The position numbers and the translations under genes are program-made. From Phyto melanocephala (lineage: Eukaryota; Arthropoda; Insecta; Diptera; Rhinophoridae), in the NCBI GenBank assembly GCA_941918925.1, contig OW799236.1:74366465-74430464 (forward strand): 64,000 bases of DNA, given 5' to 3'. The notes under the pieces were generated by a model. It saw nothing but the letters and a program-made list of their open reading frames with translations, did not search any database and was not told the origin of the DNA. Positions 34,321 through 46,774 of the stretch are shown in pieces. Every line of letters starts with the position of its first letter. The stretch's first letter is position 1.

Positions 34321-36018
34321 CAAGTAAGAGCACTATCTTCGGCTGTGCCGAATCTTTTATACCCACCACCAGTTTTCCGTTATTTTGTAGCTAGGGTTTT
34401 TTTTTCCGGGAATGCGGGATTTATTTTTCAATATCCCGGGATCCCGCTGCAAAACAAATAAAAAGTAAATTTGTTTTTAATTAAAAAAAAACTTTTTATT
34501 AAAAAGCATAAAATAGTTTATAATGTAGAAAAAAATTAAACACTATAAAAATCAATAAACAAACTTGAATTTAAAATATAAATTGAGTAAAAATATTTTT
34601 TATTGAAAAAAATATTATTCTCTAGATACGAGATCAAATATAAGCACAAAAAAACAAAAATACAGGTACTTTAGCTATGAGATCAAAAATAAAATCATTA
34701 GAATTCAATGTCAATATAAACAATATAAACATTTGCTTTCGAATCGTAGCCACCTTTTTTATTTCCCGGGATCCCGAAAAATAATCCCGGGAAGTCGGGA
34801 AGATTAAATAACTCAAATTTTCGGGAAATAACTCAATTTATAGCACAAAATGTATTTGTTTGTTATTAACAGTAATCGCTATGCAATAATCTCTTCATAC
34901 TTAAATATGTATCACTTTCTTTGTATAATATCGATATGCTAGTAAAATGTTTTCGTAAATTTAGTCTTTCAATTAAAGTGGGCATTAAAGTAGGCGTGTT
35001 GAAGTTGTTTCTACTAATGAATGCAACTTAGATGTTTCAATATAGTCCTTTATTTTTCCAAAATCTTTATTCATAGAGAAATTATATGAATTTGAGATAA
35101 ACCGTTATATGGGAGGTAGGCGTTAAAGTGTGCGTGTCACCTAAATTTTCCGGCATAACAATGACATTGACTAGAAGGATATCTGTAGCAAATTTCATTA
35201 TCGTAGCTTTAATTTTGTCGGTTAATGAGCTTTTAAATTTCACTAACAGTGGATTACGTGAAAAGAGGGCGTAATAGTAGGCGTGTCGAAATTATTTTTA
35301 ATAATGAATGCAACTTAGATGTTTCAATATAGTCCTTTATTATTCTAAAATCTTTATTCGTAGAGAAATTATATGAATTTAAGGTTGGACATTATATAGG
35401 AGGTGGGCGTAAAAGTGGGCGTGTCACATTTATTTTCCGTTTGAACAAAGCATTTGACCAAAAAGCTATGTGTGCAAAATTTCAGAGTCGTATATCCAAT
35501 TTTGTTGCTTTTATGACGTTTTTGTTTTTAGATATACCGAAAAATACACTGTGCGGTATAAATTTTCGTACATTTTGATCGATAACTCCTTTCCTAATGC
35601 ATAGATTTAGGTAATTTTTGGAGAAAATTATTTTTTTTACTCAGGAAATATATATTCGAAGTTGCATGAGTCTACGTTAATGCGTTTGGACACAATTCCA
35701 TTTTATTCGATGTTCAAAGGACACGGTTTTTTCGACCTACTCTTGCTTTAATATTCCGATTTAGCCCGTTTTCAATACCAAACAAACCTTGTCTATAAGA
35801 AAGATTCTGACAAAATTTGAGCCCCCTAGCTTTTTCGGTGCGACCTATATCGTGCTTTCAACAGACGGAAAGACGGACGGACATAGCTGGATCGTCATAA
35901 AATCAAACCCCGATACAGAATATATATACTTTATGGGGTCTAAAATGGATATTTCGATGTGTTACAAACGGAATGACAAAATGAATATACCCCCACCATT
36001 TTTTTGGTGGTGGTTATA
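34321..36018 (-). mobile_element. INE-1/DINE-1-like element (minus orientation) with family E insertion
   Basis: It begins CAAGTAAGAGCACTATCTTC + GGCTGTGCCGAATCTTTTATACCCACCACC (the reversed 3' hairpin end) and ends CCACCATTTTTTTGGTGGTGGTTATAA. All internal blocks of the CCGCCACC subfamily are present in reverse, including the GACGGACGGACAT and GGGGTCTAAAATGG tracts. The family E element at 34392-34836 interrupts it. The region is closely similar to the copy at 26821 outside the nested parts. The 76-codon open frame 35789-36019 is repeat sequence, not a gene. Confidence 0.75.
34392..34836. mobile_element. hAT-like MITE (family E, copy 1)
   Basis: The ends are TAGGGTTTTTTTTTCCGGGA and, in reverse complement, TTGAGTTATTTCCCGAAAAT, with several CCCGGGAT/ATCCCGGG blocks near each end. 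It is flanked by TTTGTAGC (34384-34391) and TTTATAGC (34837-34844), an 8-bp duplication with one mismatch. The intact tract at 18796-18815 is the empty site. The 8-bp duplication suggests hAT. No coding capacity. Confidence 0.7.
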
Positions 36019-36964
36019 AAAAAACATAAAAAAAAACTTTATCAAAAATAGTGGTTACACTTGTTTTGACAAATATTTGCTTAATGTAAACATGGCTTAA
36101 ATTGTATAAGTATTGTAGAGTAAAAACTAAAATACATTTTTGGTTCATTCCGCTATTCCTTTTTATTTTTTTTATTTACCAATATAAAAAATATAAGTTA
36201 CTCCTGTTGAGGAAATGTTCTATTTCAACAAAAATTTGCATTAGAATTTTACTAAGTTTTTGAAAATCATTATTCAATCTCGTACTCCATAAAATATTCA
36301 CTTTAAATGCCTAAACATATGCAACTCATTTAATGTCATTTATTTCAATTCATACATGTAATTTGTCGACATTGTATTATACTTGTATGCTATATAGTAT
36401 GTATTCATGTATGTAATTTATTTGTTGCTTTTGTTGTTCTACAATTAATTTCCCAAATGTATTGAAATTTTGTGAAAATTTCATTTCGACATAAAATCAT
36501 CCCAAAACCACTAAAAGCCAAAACACGAAAACATTGTTGATGGCCAACAAATATCATTGTCGTGGTAATGGCGAATGTGTAGAGAGGCTGTGGGTGAACA
36601 GTGATAATATCGACAATGTTAAAATGATGATGATATTACAAATTTGTAAGGCAATAAAATAAAATATTATATAAAACATGATATCAAATAAAAACTTTCT
36701 TTTGAATTCTTTTTGTCTATTCATTTAATTAAGTTTATCATTAAGCAGGGGCTCCCACTTTTAAAGTTAAAGAAATCACATGATGAAATTTCCAAAAAAA
36801 CTGTTTAAGAAAAACATTAAGTGAAGAGTTAAAGCACAAACGATTCAAGTGACTTATGTTTAATAAAGAGAAAAAACAGGTTAAAGTTAAATTGCAAAAT
36901 AAAAATTTTTAGATGCTATCGGAAATATTTATTTTTAATTAGTACAGATAGTTTAACAAGATAA
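36019..36964. other. Non-coding stretch, nothing recognised
   Basis: AT-rich with no supported gene, TIR pair or RNA gene. Confidence 0.45.
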
Positions 36965-38074
36965 CAAGTAAGAGCACTATATTTGGCTGTGCCGAATATT
37001 TTATACCCACCACCAATTTTCCGTTCTTTTATAGCTAGGGTTTTTTTCCCGAAAATTTTTGTTTCCTGGGAACGCGAAATTGGGTTTTAATTAATAAAAA
37101 TTTTTTTATTAAAAAGCATAAAATAGTTTATGATGTAAAAGAAATACTTCAAGACTATAAAAATTAATAAAGAAACTTGAATATAAAATATAAATTGAGC
37201 AAAAATATTTTTTATTGAAAAAAATATTATTCTCTAGATACTAGATCAAATATGAGCACAAAAAGAAAAATACAGGTACTTTAGCTATGAGATCAAAAAT
37301 AAAATCATTAGAATTCAATTTCAATATAAACATCTGCTTTCGAATCGTAGCCACCTTTTTTATTTTCCGGGATCCCGAAAAATAATCCTGGGAAATCGGG
37401 AAGATTAAATATCTAAAATTCCTGGGAAATAACCCAATTTATAGCACAAAATGTATTTGTTTGTTATTAACAGTAATCGCTATGCAATAATCTCTTTATA
37501 CTCAAATATGTATCGCTTTCTTTGTATAAGTTCGATATGCTAGTAAAATGTTTTCGTAAATTTAGTATTTCAATGAAAGTGGGCGTTAAATTAGGCGTGT
37601 TAAAGTTGTTTCTACTAATGAATGCAACTTAGATGTTTCAATATAGTCCTTTATTAATCCAAAATCTTTATTCATAGAGAAATTATATGAATTTGAGATA
37701 AACCGTTATATGAGAGTTAGGCGTTAAAGTGGGCGTGTCACCTAAATTTTCCGGCATAACAATGACATTGACTAGAAGGATATTTATAGCAAATTTAATC
37801 ATCGTAGCACTAATTTTGTCGGTTTTATGAGCTTTTAAATTTCACTAACAGTGGATAACGTGAAAAGTGGGCGTTATAGTAGGCGTGTCGAATATATTTC
37901 TACTAATGAATGCTATTTAGATGTTTCAATATAGTCCTTTATTATTCCAAGATCTTTATTCATAGAGAAATTATATGAATTTGAGGTAAAACGTTATAAC
38001 AATTGTTATTGCATTACTACACGTTGTGAAGGGTATATAAGATTCGGCACGGACGAATATAGCACTGTTACTTG
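36965..38074 (-). mobile_element. INE-1/DINE-1-like element with two 3' ends in opposite orientation
   Basis: The left side is a reversed 3' hairpin end (CAAGTAAGAGCACTATATTT + GGCTGTGCCGAAT), followed by minus-orientation body up to about 37995. The right side is a forward 3' end: GTTGTGAAGGGTATATAAGA + TTCGGCACGGACGAATATAG + CACTGTTACTTG. The expected 5' end (GGTGGCGGGTATA complement) is absent. The result is a 3'-to-3' chimera with a family E copy at 37036-37437. Confidence 0.65.
37036..37437. mobile_element. hAT-like MITE (family E, copy 2)
   Basis: The ends are TAGGGTTTTTTTCCCG and (reverse complement) TTGGGTTATTTCCCAGG, flanked by a perfect TTTATAGC duplication at 37028-37035 and 37438-37445. 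It is inserted at the same INE-1 position as copy 1 and is closely similar to it, so the two host copies probably descend from one host that already held the insertion. Confidence 0.75.
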
Positions 38075-38263
38075 TTTATCCTTCGTTTCAACAATATTTA
38101 AAAAACTTCGAAACAAAAAATTATTATTCTCGACATTGTATTTAAGTCGATAAATAAAGTCTGACAGTTCTAGGTAAATTATTTAAAATGAAATGGCAAC
38201 ACTGGTAAAAAAACAATCTAATTGGACGCGAATAACTTAATAATTTATCTATTTGTTATCTAT

Positions 38264-38530
38264 AAGCGGAAATCATTCTTAATAGCGTATTTGCAAATTG
38301 ATATAAATTTGCGAATGTATTTTTATAAATATGTGACAAATTTCTGATAACAGCTAACTTAAAAGGTATTTATAAATCAAAAAGAGTAAATCAGCTGTTT
38401 TCTTGTGCAAGTTAAAGTTTAATATATAATGTTTTTGTAATATTGCAAAAGAAATATTTTTTTTTTAGACTTGCATGATCTGCAGTTTGCATGGGTAGTT
38501 TGCAACAAAGATATTTATTTCTTTCGGATA
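38264..38530. repeat. Worn copy of TIR family F
   Basis: ATAAGCGGAAATCATTCTTA at the left and GCATGATCTGCAGTTTGC...GGGTAGTTTGCA at the right resemble the ends of the better copy at 55924-56290. The right TIR is eroded. Supported mainly by comparison. Confidence 0.4.
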
Positions 38531-39649
38531 AATTTAGATACAATATATTGGGAAGCTCTGATAAGAGTTGTGTAAATAAGTAGAGCACAATTTAATATGT
38601 GGTGAAACTACCATCCGCCATTTTTTAACATCAAAATAATTTCTTTCTGTATTTCGGCTTTTTCATTTTGAAACGATGACAGAAAATTTTTTTCCATATA
38701 CAGATTTTTCAGAAAACTTTTTTAAGGGAATGACTTTTGCGTATTTGCGTCAACCATGGGAAACGATTCTGCTAAAGTTAATGCTAAACAAACCACCGAC
38801 CAGCAGTTGTTGGTATTACATACCGTTTAAAGGAGAGGATATGGATGTACAAGATAAATAAACTTACACGTCCTTATTACAAAACGTAACGAACACGGAC
38901 AGAATTCAAATGTATGAATATTTAAAATGTACAAGTTGATTGATGACCGCTTGTCAGTTACAGATGACATGTGTATGTCATTGTAATTATTGTTGTAGCT
39001 GCCAATTTTTTTCTTACTCAATAACAATTTTGCAGTTGAGAAAACTAAAACATTTAAATATTTTATTGCATAATAATGTTATATTTAATTGGTTGGTTTT
39101 TTTCTTTTTGTTTTATTTTGAAAGAGGATGAACTTGTGAACAAGTTAAAAAAGTTTTTCTATTTTATTTATGTTTTTATTTGATAAATAAATACAGTACG
39201 ATTAGATTTTATAGTACTTACCTTAACAGTAAATTAATTCTAATCGTAGTTACTGCAATTCTGGATTGAACTGGGTGTACTGATGGTGTAGTCTATAGTA
39301 ACTTGGCTAATGTTGCGGTTTAGGTGTCATTGCGTTTGTGATTATTGTAAAATTATTTACAATATAAGATCATGCTATTCTTTACCATAAAGTTTTTAAA
39401 CTATTTTAAACTTTTTATGACAATCCAATTGCATGACATTATAGTATGAATACTTCAATATTTTACTTAGAGGCGGACAGGGTTGTTATGTGAAAATCTA
39501 GATTAATCGATGAAAATAAAAGATTAATCGATAATATTTTTTAATTCTAACTGATTTTTAGTCCCGGAATTAAAAAAACTCAGTTCTGTGTGAAAATACT
39601 AGCAAGAGTTTTGCAGAAAATATTTTTTCAGTTTGTGTTTTGATGTTTT
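38531..39649. other. Non-coding stretch, nothing recognised
   Basis: A 61-codon open frame at 38676-38861 has no recognisable domain. No TIR pair seen. Confidence 0.4.
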
Positions 39650-40470
39650 TTATACCCTTAATACGAGAGTGTAAAAGAGTATAAGTATACAAGTTTGTCA
39701 TTCCATTTGTAGTTTTACAGTATTCATTTGCGACCACATAAAGTCCGTTCGTGTTAGCATTGAAATGATGTTTTTAAGTCAATTTACATATATCTTACGA
39801 ACTCATATCTAGCAGCTATTTACTAGACATTTTTTCGAGAACTTTGGTATTAAAAATTAGCAATTTTAAAAATATCAGAAATATTTAAGAGAAGATCCGT
39901 ATTTAAAATCAGCATAATTGCCGGACAATTCTGAGATATAAGCAAGTAAACACGAGTGCCTCTGTTTTTTTTACCTTTGTACAAGACAGTTCTAGGATAA
40001 TCTTTAGGCACTTTGTACTTAGGCACTTTTTTGTAAATATATAAAATTTAAAAAAAATACTAATAACGCTAACGACACCAAATTTTTTGCCTTGGTTAAA
40101 AATTTGTCTGAGGAAAACTAATAAATCGGTTTAAAACTAACTGAGATATAAGCACCAAATTACAACTGATTCAGTGTATTTCTTAAAAAAAAAACAGATT
40201 TTTCTCAATTTCTATACTACCAAGAGCACCAATATTGTTTTCAAATGAAAGGACTGGACTAGTAAAATACAGTTAACTATGAAAAATTAAAAATTCAAGA
40301 TGTTGTCCTAGATTCGAATGTAGTAGTTATGGCTTTGTTTTCTTTAACCCCCACAATATTGGTATAAATAATATAAAAGAGCTTGTCCAGAAGAATACAG
40401 TTTACTTTGTAATAATTAAAAATCAAAAATGGCATTGGAAATAATAAGAAAATGGTGTATAACATGACGT
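39650..40470 (+). mobile_element. INE-1/DINE-1-like fragment (TATACCCTT subfamily), 3' truncated
   Basis: It starts TATACCCTTAATACGAGAGTG, then GTCATTCCATTTGTAG and a GACCACATAAAG tract. Downstream blocks match the copy at 16198-17745 (for example AAACACGAGTGCCTCTGTTTTTTT and AAATGGCATTGGAAATAATAAG). The 3' hairpin end is missing. Confidence 0.5.
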
Positions 40471-41471
40471 CTGGAACGTCACTATACTTATGTACAATAG
40501 GGGTACAACCAAAACCGTAAAATGTTTCCTCAGGTCATTTCGGGAAAAAATCGTTCCGCGTCGAAGCCGATTTCTGAAAGCCCTTTAAGATTTTTTTTTG
40601 TTTTTTTAAAAATTTTTTATTTTATAATTATTTAACTATTTACATTTCTTAATGTAATTATATGATTATAATCAAAATCACAATCTAGAAACTACCTTTG
40701 TTAATTGAAATTAGATTTTTTTAGAACTTACTGATCCCAAACTTAATTACATTTGACGCGAAACCTTTTTTAACGATATTAAATATCTAAAGATGCAGTT
40801 CTTATTGTTTTTTTTGCACTACATGGTATGGATAGGGCTATTTTGATATTTTCAAAAATTTTAAAAAAGGTTGTATTCCTAATGTACAAGTTGGCGAAGG
40901 GTCATTACCGAAAACATAATTCTTTATTATTTTATATTGGATAGTCACATCATGGAAGGCAGGAGCTTGGACTTAATTGAGTTGAGTCTGAGAGAGTATG
41001 TGTCCGTAAAATGGGAAGCTATATTTGTTATATCATCTGTCGTAAGATATTTTCATTGAAATAATTGTGAAATAGGTTCGATAAGATACAGAATTAGAAA
41101 TAGATCTGCTTCGGTATCCTCATGTATGTTTAATATTCTTTGCACCAAAACCTTGTTTAATGACTGCAAAGTTTTTGTAGTTTCACATTTTTATTATTAC
41201 TTGTATGTATTGCGGTCGATCCATTTGACCATAATCTAGCTGTAAATGATTCTTTAAGCTACAAATATCACTTTATTCCTACTTTTTTTAAACTATATTG
41301 ACTTAAATTTCTTTACTAGAGTACTGTTAACACATAATAAAAAACTGGGGCAAATTGTTCGAGTAAAATTTCGATCGTAATCGATGTCTTAATTTGCCCC
41401 CTCTCTTTGTTTTGTACTTTGTACCAAACACAAAAAAAAATTACTATCAAAAGTGTTGATTTAACACACAT
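40471..41471. other. Non-coding stretch, nothing recognised
   Basis: No supported gene or paired repeat. Confidence 0.45.
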
Positions 41472-41928
41472 TTTTATACCTACGACCAAAGAAATAGTGT
41501 TGGGGTATATTCATTTTGTCATTTCGTTTGTAATACATCGAAATATCAATTTTAGATCCCATAAAGAATATATTTTCTGAGCCCTGGTCCGCCTGTTGTC
41601 TGTCCATCTGCTGAAAGCACCATGGAGCTCGAACTGAAGAAGTTAAGGGGCTCAAATTTTGCCAAAATATTTCTTATACACAAGGTTTGTTTGGCCTAAG
41701 TCTGAATATAGGAAGAGAGTTATAGGTCCAAATGCAAAAGTAGGTCGAAAATAACAATGTCCTTCCAACATCGAATAAAATGCGATTGTGTCTAAACACA
41801 TTGACGTAGAGCGATGAAACTTCAAAAGTATATATCCTGAGTAAAGAAGTATATATCCTAATAAAAAAAAGAATTGAGATTGTGCACATCTGTATTTTTT
41901 TTCAAACTGTATATTATCGAATTGCCTA
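41472..41928 (+). mobile_element. INE-1/DINE-1-like 5' fragment
   Basis: It starts TTTATACCTACGACCAAAGA and keeps the TCATTTTGTCATTTCGTTTG, CATAAAGAATATAT and GCTGAAAGCACCATGGAGCTCG blocks, then ends at the Helitron beginning at 41929. The copy is truncated there. Confidence 0.55.
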
Positions 41929-42672
41929 TCTATATATGTGACAGCGCATAGAGAGAGGGACCTAAGGGTGAAAAAAAACAATGTTCACTTTTTTTTTGAT
42001 GTCAACAACATCTGAGCATCGTATGAGACCGATCCCATGCCCCAAAAGTGTTCCCTCCCAGAGATATGCGCGTTTTATAAAAGTGAAGTCGACGATTCTA
42101 AGGACCTAACCGTAAAATTTTTTATTTTCATTTTTTCCCCTACTAAATCAACAAAATAACTTGATTTTACTAAACTACAAAAAATTTATTTTTTTCCTTA
42201 TGAACAATTTAAGAAAATAGAAAAATCATTTAATCTTAAAAATGGCTCTCCTGAACAAAACCTGTTTTTACCCTTAGGTCCCTTTCTCTATGCGCTGTCA
42301 CACATATAAAAGTGAAAAGGTGCGTGTGTGTGTGTTAACTATAGACTCCGAAACCGTAAATCCTATCGGAATCAAACTTTGGAAAGTTGTTGTACACTTC
42401 CAGGGAGTGCTTATATGTGGTAAAAAGTGGCGGGGTTACGCCCATTGAAAATAAGTTATAATTTTTAGCTACTTGCACTAGAACGTTTTTTCTAAAACTT
42501 GGCACACATATTGAGCTGTCATGGCTATATAGTTTCATGATTAGAAAAGTGGGCAGTACCACGCCCTTAAAAAAAGTTATAATTTTTAGCTGCTTGCACT
42601 TGATAGTCAATAAAAATTTTGAATGCATTTTTATTCATGAGGGGCGTAGCAACGCGCGCCGGGCTTGGCTAG
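41929..42672 (+). mobile_element. Non-autonomous Helitron, interrupted at its 5' end by family T
   Basis: The 5' end TCTATATAT is at 41929, and the rest of the terminus (ATATAAAAGTG, as in the intact copies at 7712 and 58184) resumes at about 42304 after the 364-base insertion. The 3' end GCGCGCCGGGCTTGGCTAG|T is at 42672. The body has the ACTATAGACTCCGAAACCGT, GGGCAGTACCACGCCC and TTGAGCTGTCATG blocks of the same family. Non-coding. Confidence 0.75.
41938..42301. mobile_element. Family T short derivative (MITE)
   Basis: It is 364 bases with TIRs GTGACAGCGCATAGAGA then [AG]AGGGACCTAAGGGT at both ends. The interior shares the CCCATGCCCCAAAAGTGTTC and GAGATATGCGCGTTTTATAA tracts, and the CCCTACTAAAT[CT]AACAAAATAA tract, with the ends of the 31909-33781 element, so it is an internal-deletion derivative of that family. 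It is inserted in the AT repeat of the Helitron 5' end; comparison with intact Helitron copies fits a duplication of about 2 bases, but the low-complexity target prevents certainty. Confidence 0.85.
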
Positions 42673-42895
42673 TTAATATATATGTAAGATAGAAAGAGCA
42701 ATAAGTGCGCAATTGATTACATATCGAACTTTTTTTCAACAACTTAAAAAAAAATAGTTGGATATTATTTTTAAGTAAAAGCATCACTGAGTAGTAGATT
42801 TTTTGTTCTCTTTGGTTCTGTAAATTTTAGATTAGATCATGCTAAATCAGCAGCGCGTACTAAACTAAACCTGCGCAATCATTTGCGGGGATTCC
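42673..42895. other. Non-coding stretch
   Basis: Nothing recognised. Confidence 0.4.
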
Positions 42896-43041
42896 CATTT
42901 TTTATAAAAACGATTTGGATAACCGACAAATATGTTCACGTTATAGGCTTTCTCACTACAGAGTAGTCAGTGCAAAAAAAATTATGTTCATCTTATCCGG
43001 TGTTCACGTAAGGCAGTATTTTTGTTACCGCGAGTCTACTG
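42896..43041 (-). mobile_element. Possible pogo/Tigger-like terminal fragment
   Basis: The reverse complement begins CAGTAGACTCGCGGTAACAA immediately after a TA, a typical pogo/Tigger terminus, followed by ACGTGAACA-type repeats (GTTCACGT at about 42932 and TGTTCACGTAAGG at about 43001). No opposite end or coding remnant was found. Confidence 0.35.
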
Positions 43042-44726
43042 TAATTCAACAATTCAGAAAAAACTAAAAGTACCCAATAAAGAAATTTGATATTAGTTCA
43101 GTGTGAATAAAATTTTTCATGACTTCCAAAGTGCAAGAGGAGGCATGAAAAATGCCTTCTTTATATCCAAAATAGTGAGCCTTTTATTATGTGCTTCAAA
43201 ATACATGTAAATGCATGCAAAAAATTAAAAAAAAATGTATTTGAACAAACATTATTTACTGATGAAACATGGGTTTCTTCTCATATACTATGCATGCGTT
43301 TTATGCACTTATTAGAATGAAGTGAAGTTTATTAATATATTCATATAAACTTATGCTCTCCAATGACACGTTAATGTAAAATCCATGCATGTTTCAACTA
43401 AATTGAATCACTTCATCATGGGTTGAACTCATGCATGTCTTTTTTTACTTGGTATTGATATACTTTTGCAATGATGTCTGTTTTTGCTGCTAACAAATCA
43501 CTTAATTTAAGACTGATCCAAAAACAAATTTGTAAAACCTTCCTTTAATGAATTTCCATATACTGTCATAGTAAATATGTCCAAATAAAACCTCTAATTT
43601 AATTGACAATAAAGCCAAAGAACTGTTACAAGCTACAAATTTACTTAAATTATTTGACCGTGCAAACACTGATACCACATTTCCAAAATAATAGAATAAA
43701 AACTAGCATAAAAACCTAGTCAAACTTAACTTAACATAACCTCTATTACCATTGCTCTATATATTTGTGTATTGTTGAATTTTCATTAGATTCTTTTCTA
43801 CTACAAATAAGTGCCCCCACAAACACAATAATACTTGATTTTGTTTTTAAATATTTATACAATTTTTGCGGTCAAAAACAGTTAAAACAAATACTTTTAG
43901 TACAAAGTACTGCAGTTTAAAAAAAATCTAAATCTGACCAAAAACAAAACTAAAATAGACTTTAAAATTATAAATAAACGGCAAAATACTAAACCACTCT
44001 CGACTCCTAGAAGCATACGATGAATACTGAAATACTTTACACTCATAGATGCATAATACACCTACTCAGTAGGGTTTTAGGGTTACCTTATGGTTTTGCT
44101 AGCCAAAAGTGGAAATAGAAAAATTTCTGAGAATTAAATTTTCCACAAATTTTATTAAAAATTTTTTTTTTAAGTTTAACATTTCAAAAAAAAAAAAAAA
44201 AACAACTTGTTGACTTTATCGAAATTTCCTAATTGAAAAACCCTAATATTGTTTTACCCTGCACACCTAAAAGCCCACTATGAATATAATAAATGTTAAA
44301 CAAATAAACTTTTCAATGAGTTTGTTTTTCTAGTATTTCTTTTTTTTTAAACTACTGCAACAAAAACATTCAAAACCATAACAATTAACACAAATAATAA
44401 AAACAGTTTTTTTTCTCATTTTTATTGCTTGTTTTTTTTAAGAGCAAAAATGGCAACTAAAATGAATTCATGCCCAACAGAGAAACTCTTAACCCGTTGA
44501 GACTAATTGAATTTCAATGCAACAGTGGACACGAATTTTAACTTTTAGAATAAACAACTAAATACAAACACAATCATAGGAAAACTCGCAAATGTTTGTA
44601 TGTACCTATAAATATTCACATGGATTTGTACTATACAGCTAACACTAATGAATAGAAAATTGAAACTTTAAACGTATGAAATGATATTTGGAAAATAAAT
44701 ATATTGCAGTAAATAAATGTTAAAAA
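43042..44726. other. AT-rich non-coding stretch, nothing recognised
   Basis: No supported gene. A GCATGAAAAATGCC mini-hairpin lies near 43144. Repeated CATGCATG-like words near 43215-43440 have no assigned meaning. Confidence 0.45.
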
Positions 44727-45224
44727 TCTATCTACATATACATATATGTATATAAAACAGGATGTGTGTATGTATATATGTATGTAACGTATGGACTCCA
44801 AAACAGCTGGGGCGATTTTGATAAATTTTTCAGGGAATCTTCAGAATATATAAGCGGGTAACACTGTGAAGTCTGATGTTTGATTTTCGGTCTGCGGGCG
44901 GAGGGGCGTGGGAAAATCCAATTGGCACCACCAATGATATATACATATATTTATTTAGTTGGCTTTTTTTATTATATTTAATTTTTTTGAAAGTTATGTA
45001 GTTCCGAAGATATTTACAAAAAACCTATGTTGTTGTATGTTAATAATGGGATTGAGCCCATTATCTACACCATATGTAAGTTATTTGGTAAAAAAGCTTT
45101 ATGATAGGTATTCCATGAATTTTTATTTAAAGGCCATAAATTTGAATAAAAGCTCAATTTTAATCGTGTGGTAATACAACACTATTGCTTGTTTAGGGCC
45201 AGCAATGCGGACCGGGTCAGCTAG
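44727..45224 (+). mobile_element. Non-autonomous Helitron of a second family
   Basis: The probable 5' end is TCTATCTACATATACATATA. After it comes GTATGGACTCCAAAACAGCT with a GATTTTGATAAATTTTTCAG block of the type that follows the 5' end in Helitrons. The 3' end is AATGCGGACCGGGTCAGCTAG|T. There is no coding capacity; the 71-codon open frame at 44959-45174 is unassigned. The 5' boundary is less certain than the 3' one. Confidence 0.55.
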
Positions 45225-46774
45225 TAATATATATAAAAAAGTAACGTGTTTAGTTTAATTTATGACAATACATTTTTATCTTTATTAATCATGTATTTTA
45301 ATGAATAAATTTATCCTCCTTAATATACATTTGTATATTTGAGTTTGGTTTAATGTTATGAACCAAATAAAACCTAACAAAATTTACATATTTGGCTAAT
45401 TCAAAAGGGTACTCTAAGTGTCATAATCATAATGTTGGAAAAATTTTAAAATGATACAAACGTTTTATATGCTTGGTGTGAAATTTTTAAACTTTTTTAA
45501 AGTTTTTGAAATTATGACATTATGACAGTACGACACTTAGGACACCTGGTGAATTAACCAATTAAGTAAAAATACCTACATAAATATTTTTAATAGCTAT
45601 AAGTTAATTTGTGGCTTACAGCATTGGTAATTCAGGTATTATATGTCAGAGGGCAAATTAGGGCATTCGAGCGCCATCGGAATTTTACTCCAACATGGGA
45701 GTCTTCCGCGTTTTATATAAAGAGGTTCTAAAACCTATATTTTGGTAAGCAATCGAATGTTGTAATTCAGTCTCAGGTTTTCAAAATGGCTCGCGTTTTG
45801 AAGTTTTATATTTGATTTTTTATAAATAAGAACTCTACGTAAAGAATACTGATAATTTGAGTTTTAAGAGAAATTATCCAATATTTGATTACTCTAATTT
45901 CTTGTCAAAGCTTTTGAAAGTGTGAGAAAAACAATATTAAAGGTCTTGAAAATAAGTCAAAAATTCATAAAAAATAACAGAAAACGTCTAATGATTTTTG
46001 TTAATGTATGATAAACCAGTGTTCTTAAGTAAATAATACTTAAACTATGTTAAGATCAGTTTCCTTATCTGTTATACAAATACAAGATCTAAAAAATTAT
46101 TTAAACATGTATATGTATGCACAATACCAATTTGCATTCAGGCATACATACATACGTACATACATACATGTTTTGAAACGTAAATATCGACGTAAAATTA
46201 AAAAAAAAATCGCATTTTCGATTTCAATTATACTCGTAGCATAGAGAGATAAAAACAGATTATCCCTGGCAAACCCGATTTGGTTCATTCGACCTTAGAT
46301 CGTTACAGTATACGCTTAATATGTTCATTTCGGATTCTGTAGAGAATCGTAAAGTACATCGTGGACTGCCACCTTGCTGACCTGACTGATATTTTCATCA
46401 TTTGGTCTACTTGTGAATGCATTTGATTAAGGCCACGTAATTTAAACCATCGATTAATCTGAGCATGTAGTCAAATAGTTATTCTAAGACTGATTTTTTA
46501 CCCATATGGAATATACTTCTAAAAGGAAAAAGGATTTTGCTCATTTGTCATATTATTGCTAAGATATTAAGAAACAAGCTTTCTTTATTGATTCTAAATA
46601 TCAACGTCCAAATCAGAGTTGTTAATCAGTATTATACTAAAATAAATCAACTACTTAAATTGCTAGTACTAATAAACACATTTATCCTCTTATTAGAAAA
46701 TATTTTCAAAATCTCAAACCTTTCATAAATATAAAAAAAAATTAAGCTTATGTTGTATGTCAGTTGGTTGGGTG
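45225..46774. other. Non-coding stretch with a promoter-like motif and a microsatellite
   Basis: TTTATATAAAGAGG at about 45712 precedes a GTAATTCAGTC initiator-like word and ATGGCTCGCG at 45786, but the frame stops after nine codons. An imperfect (CATA)n tract lies at about 46141-46169. No gene supported. Confidence 0.4.

Noticed and set aside
35789..36019. 76-codon plus-strand frame
   Set aside because: Lies wholly in the conserved 5' end of an INE-1-like element, read in antisense; no protein similarity.
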